In this document: piece after piece, positions 5,892 to 7,424 of the stretch | Layout of the letters: each line of letters begins with the position of its first letter | How positions within the stretch are numbered: the stretch's first letter is position 1 | From: Acetobacteraceae bacterium | GTDB taxonomy: Bacteria > Pseudomonadota > Alphaproteobacteria > Acetobacterales > Acetobacteraceae | Reading direction: 5' to 3' | DNA length: 7,424 bases | Assembly (NCBI GenBank): GCA_947478535.1 | Contig: CANJXD010000284.1 | Span: 1 to 7,424 of the forward strand | The notes under the pieces: generated by a model | What the model saw: only the letters and a program-made list of their open reading frames with translations | The model's database searches: none | Told to the model about the DNA's origin: nothing | Program-made: the position numbers and the translations under genes

Positions 5892-7424
5892 CAGCGACGC
5901 TCCAGCATGGCGGCGAGGGGATGCGCCAGCCCCGCGGTTTCCGGGGTCTTCGCGCGATAGACGACGACGTTCTCCACCACCCGCTGCACGTAGTTCCGTG
6001 TCTCCGCGAAGGGGATCATCTCGATCCAGTCCCGCACATCGATCCCCCCCGGTTGGCGAGGATCGCCATAGGTGCCCAGCCATTCATCGACGCGCCCCGG
6101 CCCCGCATTATAGGCACCCGCCGCCAGTGGCATGGCGCCCCCGTAGCGGGCCAGCATGTCGTTGATATAGGCGCTGCCGAGCCGCATGTTGTGGGGCGCA
6201 TTCGTCGTCAGCATCCCGACATTGTGGGGGATGCCAAGCCGCCGCGCCACGCTCGCCGCGGTGGAGGGCAACAACTGCATCAGCCCCCGCGCATTGGCCG
6301 AGGATACCGCCGTCATGTCGAAATTGCTTTCCTGCCGCGTGATGGCGTTGACCAGCGCCGATTCCGCCCCGTCTGCCGGCGCGGGGTAGGGCGCCGGCCA
6401 GCCATCCTCCAGCAGGATCACCCCATCCGCCCCGGCGCGCCGCGCCACCCAGACCGCATGGTCCGGCCGCTGGATCGCCACCGCGAGCCGCGCGATCAGC
6501 CACCGATCCGCCGCATCCGGCGACAGGTCCTCCATCCTGAGGAGAAATAGCCGGGCGCGGTCGGCTTGGCCGAGATCGGCCAGCGTGATGACGGCGCGCG
6601 CCATCTCCCGCCCGATGAAGGCGTTCGCCGCATTGCCATCCGGCGCTGGGGACGGGAAGCCGGTGACGCGCGCCGAAAGCTGGGCTGGCGTCTCCCCCAG
6701 CGCGAGGCTCGCCAATTGCGCGTAATAGGCCGTGGGCAGCGCCGCCGCTTCGGTGAAGCGCGCGCGGGCTTCCGGCACGCGGCCCAGTGCCGTCAGTGCC
6801 AGACCCTGCCAATACCCCGCCCGCGCCCGTGTGATGACGGAGACGCTGCCTTCCGCGACCCGGCCGAAATGCCCCAGCGCCCCGGCCGCGTTGTTCAACC
6901 GGCGGAGCGCGATGAAGCCGGCGAGGAACTCGCCCTCCTGCCGCGCCTCACCAGGTTCCGCCTGGCCATGTCCGGCGGCGACGCGATAGGCGGTGGCGGG
7001 GTCGCCAAGCCGCAGCAGCTTGCGGGCGAGGACCTGCCGTTCCGCCCAGATCGCCCGCGCGGCCTCGGGCGGCAGATCCCGCTGCAGCCCCTCCGCCGCG
7101 ATCCAGACGGCAGCGGCTTCCGCATCCCGGTCCTTCCGCCGCAGCGCCCGCGCGCGATCATGCGCGAGGCCGATATCCCGGCCGTTGGTCTCCGCTTCCC
7201 GGTCCGCCCGGAAGGCCAGCCGAGCATCCGCCACGGCGCGCCGCCCGGCATCGAGCCGCGCCATCGCCCGCCCGGCGGCGGCGGCCTGGTTTTCCCAGAT
7301 CAACCGGTCCACCCGCCGCCAATGGTCATCGCCGGTCAGGCTGGCGTTGTTGCGCTCCAGGAAAGCGGCTTCTCCTGCCGCATCCTGCGCCGCGTCGCGC
7401 CAGGCCGTGCGGATCACCGCCGGC
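5891..7424 (-). CDS. slt: Soluble lytic murein transglycosylase (Slt70-like), 5' end outside window
   Basis: The enzyme cleaves the MurNAc-GlcNAc bond of peptidoglycan in the periplasm, leaving a 1,6-anhydroMurNAc end. The frame is open to base 7424, so the N-terminus, including the expected signal peptide, lies beyond the window; 511 codons are seen. Residue numbers here count from the GTG at 7417, which is probably an internal Val. Residues about 1-340 are rich in Ala, Arg and Leu helices, with FLERNN and DRLIWEN early on, like the superhelical U/L region of Slt70. The catalytic SLT domain follows: AITRQESNFD (358-367) with catalytic Glu363, ANARGLMQLLPSTA (374-387), AGAYNAGPGRVDEWL (433-447) and EMIPFAETRNYVQRV (466-480). 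All core family-1 motifs are present. The stop overlaps the hydrolase start by one base. As the first visible gene of the coupled run, its promoter must be upstream of the window. Confidence 0.95.
   Translation of the reverse strand, partial: PAVIRTAWRDAAQDAAGEAAFLERNNASLTGDDHWRRVDRLIWENQAAAAGRAMARLDAGRRAVADARLAFRADREAETNGRDIGLAHDRARALRRKDRDAEAAAVWIAAEGLQRDLPPEAARAIWAERQVLARKLLRLGDPATAYRVAAGHGQAEPGEARQEGEFLAGFIALRRLNNAAGALGHFGRVAEGSVSVITRARAGYWQGLALTALGRVPEARARFTEAAALPTAYYAQLASLALGETPAQLSARVTGFPSPAPDGNAANAFIGREMARAVITLADLGQADRARLFLLRMEDLSPDAADRWLIARLAVAIQRPDHAVWVARRAGADGVILLEDGWPAPYPAPADGAESALVNAITRQESNFDMTAVSSANARGLMQLLPSTAASVARRLGIPHNVGMLTTNAPHNMRLGSAYINDMLARYGGAMPLAAGAYNAGPGRVDEWLGTYGDPRQPGGIDVRDWIEMIPFAETRNYVQRVVENVVVYRAKTPETAGLAHPLAAMLERR
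5900..5903 (-). promoter_or_regulatory. Ribosome binding site of the alpha/beta hydrolase gene
   Basis: GGAG on the minus strand lies 8 bases before the ATG at 5891, inside the end of the transglycosylase gene. It decides the hydrolase start in favour of 5891 over the longer open frame reaching 6083. Confidence 0.65.

Noticed and set aside
4446..5960. A 504-codon plus-strand open frame opposite pgpA and the hydrolase
   Set aside because: It spans several minus-strand genes, and its sequence is rich in Arg, Pro and Ala with no family resemblance.
5892..6083. N-terminal extension of the hydrolase reading frame (343 residues in total)
   Set aside because: It overlaps the transglycosylase catalytic domain, lacks fold features, and the ATG at 5891 has a good ribosome binding site.
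7415..7417. GTG as the true start of the transglycosylase
   Set aside because: It would leave the enzyme without a signal peptide, and the frame continues open to the window edge with sequence that fits the family; it is more likely an internal Val.

Overview
The window is very GC-rich and every convincing gene lies on the minus strand, so transcription runs from high to low coordinates. Codon use (strong G/C at third positions), the gene set and the protein wording resemble a high-GC alphaproteobacterium, most likely of the Rhodospirillales/Acetobacteraceae (Roseomonas-like) type. That placement is an inference from style, not from a marker gene.

The right two thirds (7424 down to 2724) hold a tightly packed run of five genes: a soluble lytic murein transglycosylase (5' end outside the window), an alpha/beta hydrolase, phosphatidylglycerophosphatase A (pgpA), a stand-alone CinA C-terminal/PncC-type nicotinamide-nucleotide amidase, and an M20-family metallopeptidase (dipeptidase-like). 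Each stop codon overlaps the next start (TGATG or ATGA), so the five are probably one translationally coupled operon. The products act on peptidoglycan, phospholipid, a pyridine nucleotide and peptides: housekeeping envelope and salvage functions rather than one obvious pathway.

A 222-base non-coding gap (2502-2723) separates this run from a second unit, a two-partner secretion (type Vb) locus. It encodes a TpsB/FhaC-like outer-membrane transporter (714-2501) followed, with a 7-base overlap, by the start of its TpsA exoprotein (1-720), which leaves the window after 240 codons. Only the signal peptide and the TPS secretion domain of the exoprotein are visible, so its function (adhesin, toxin or other) cannot be read here.

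No RNA genes, insertion sequences, CRISPR arrays or phage genes were seen. The long plus-strand open frames are antisense shadows typical of GC-rich DNA. No clearly new system was found. The items most worth a second look are the truncated TpsA cargo, a slippage-prone 12-base tandem repeat at the mature N-terminus of TpsB, a Glu in place of the usual acid Asp in the hydrolase, and a 20-of-21-base near repeat shared by the tpsB leader and the hydrolase gene.
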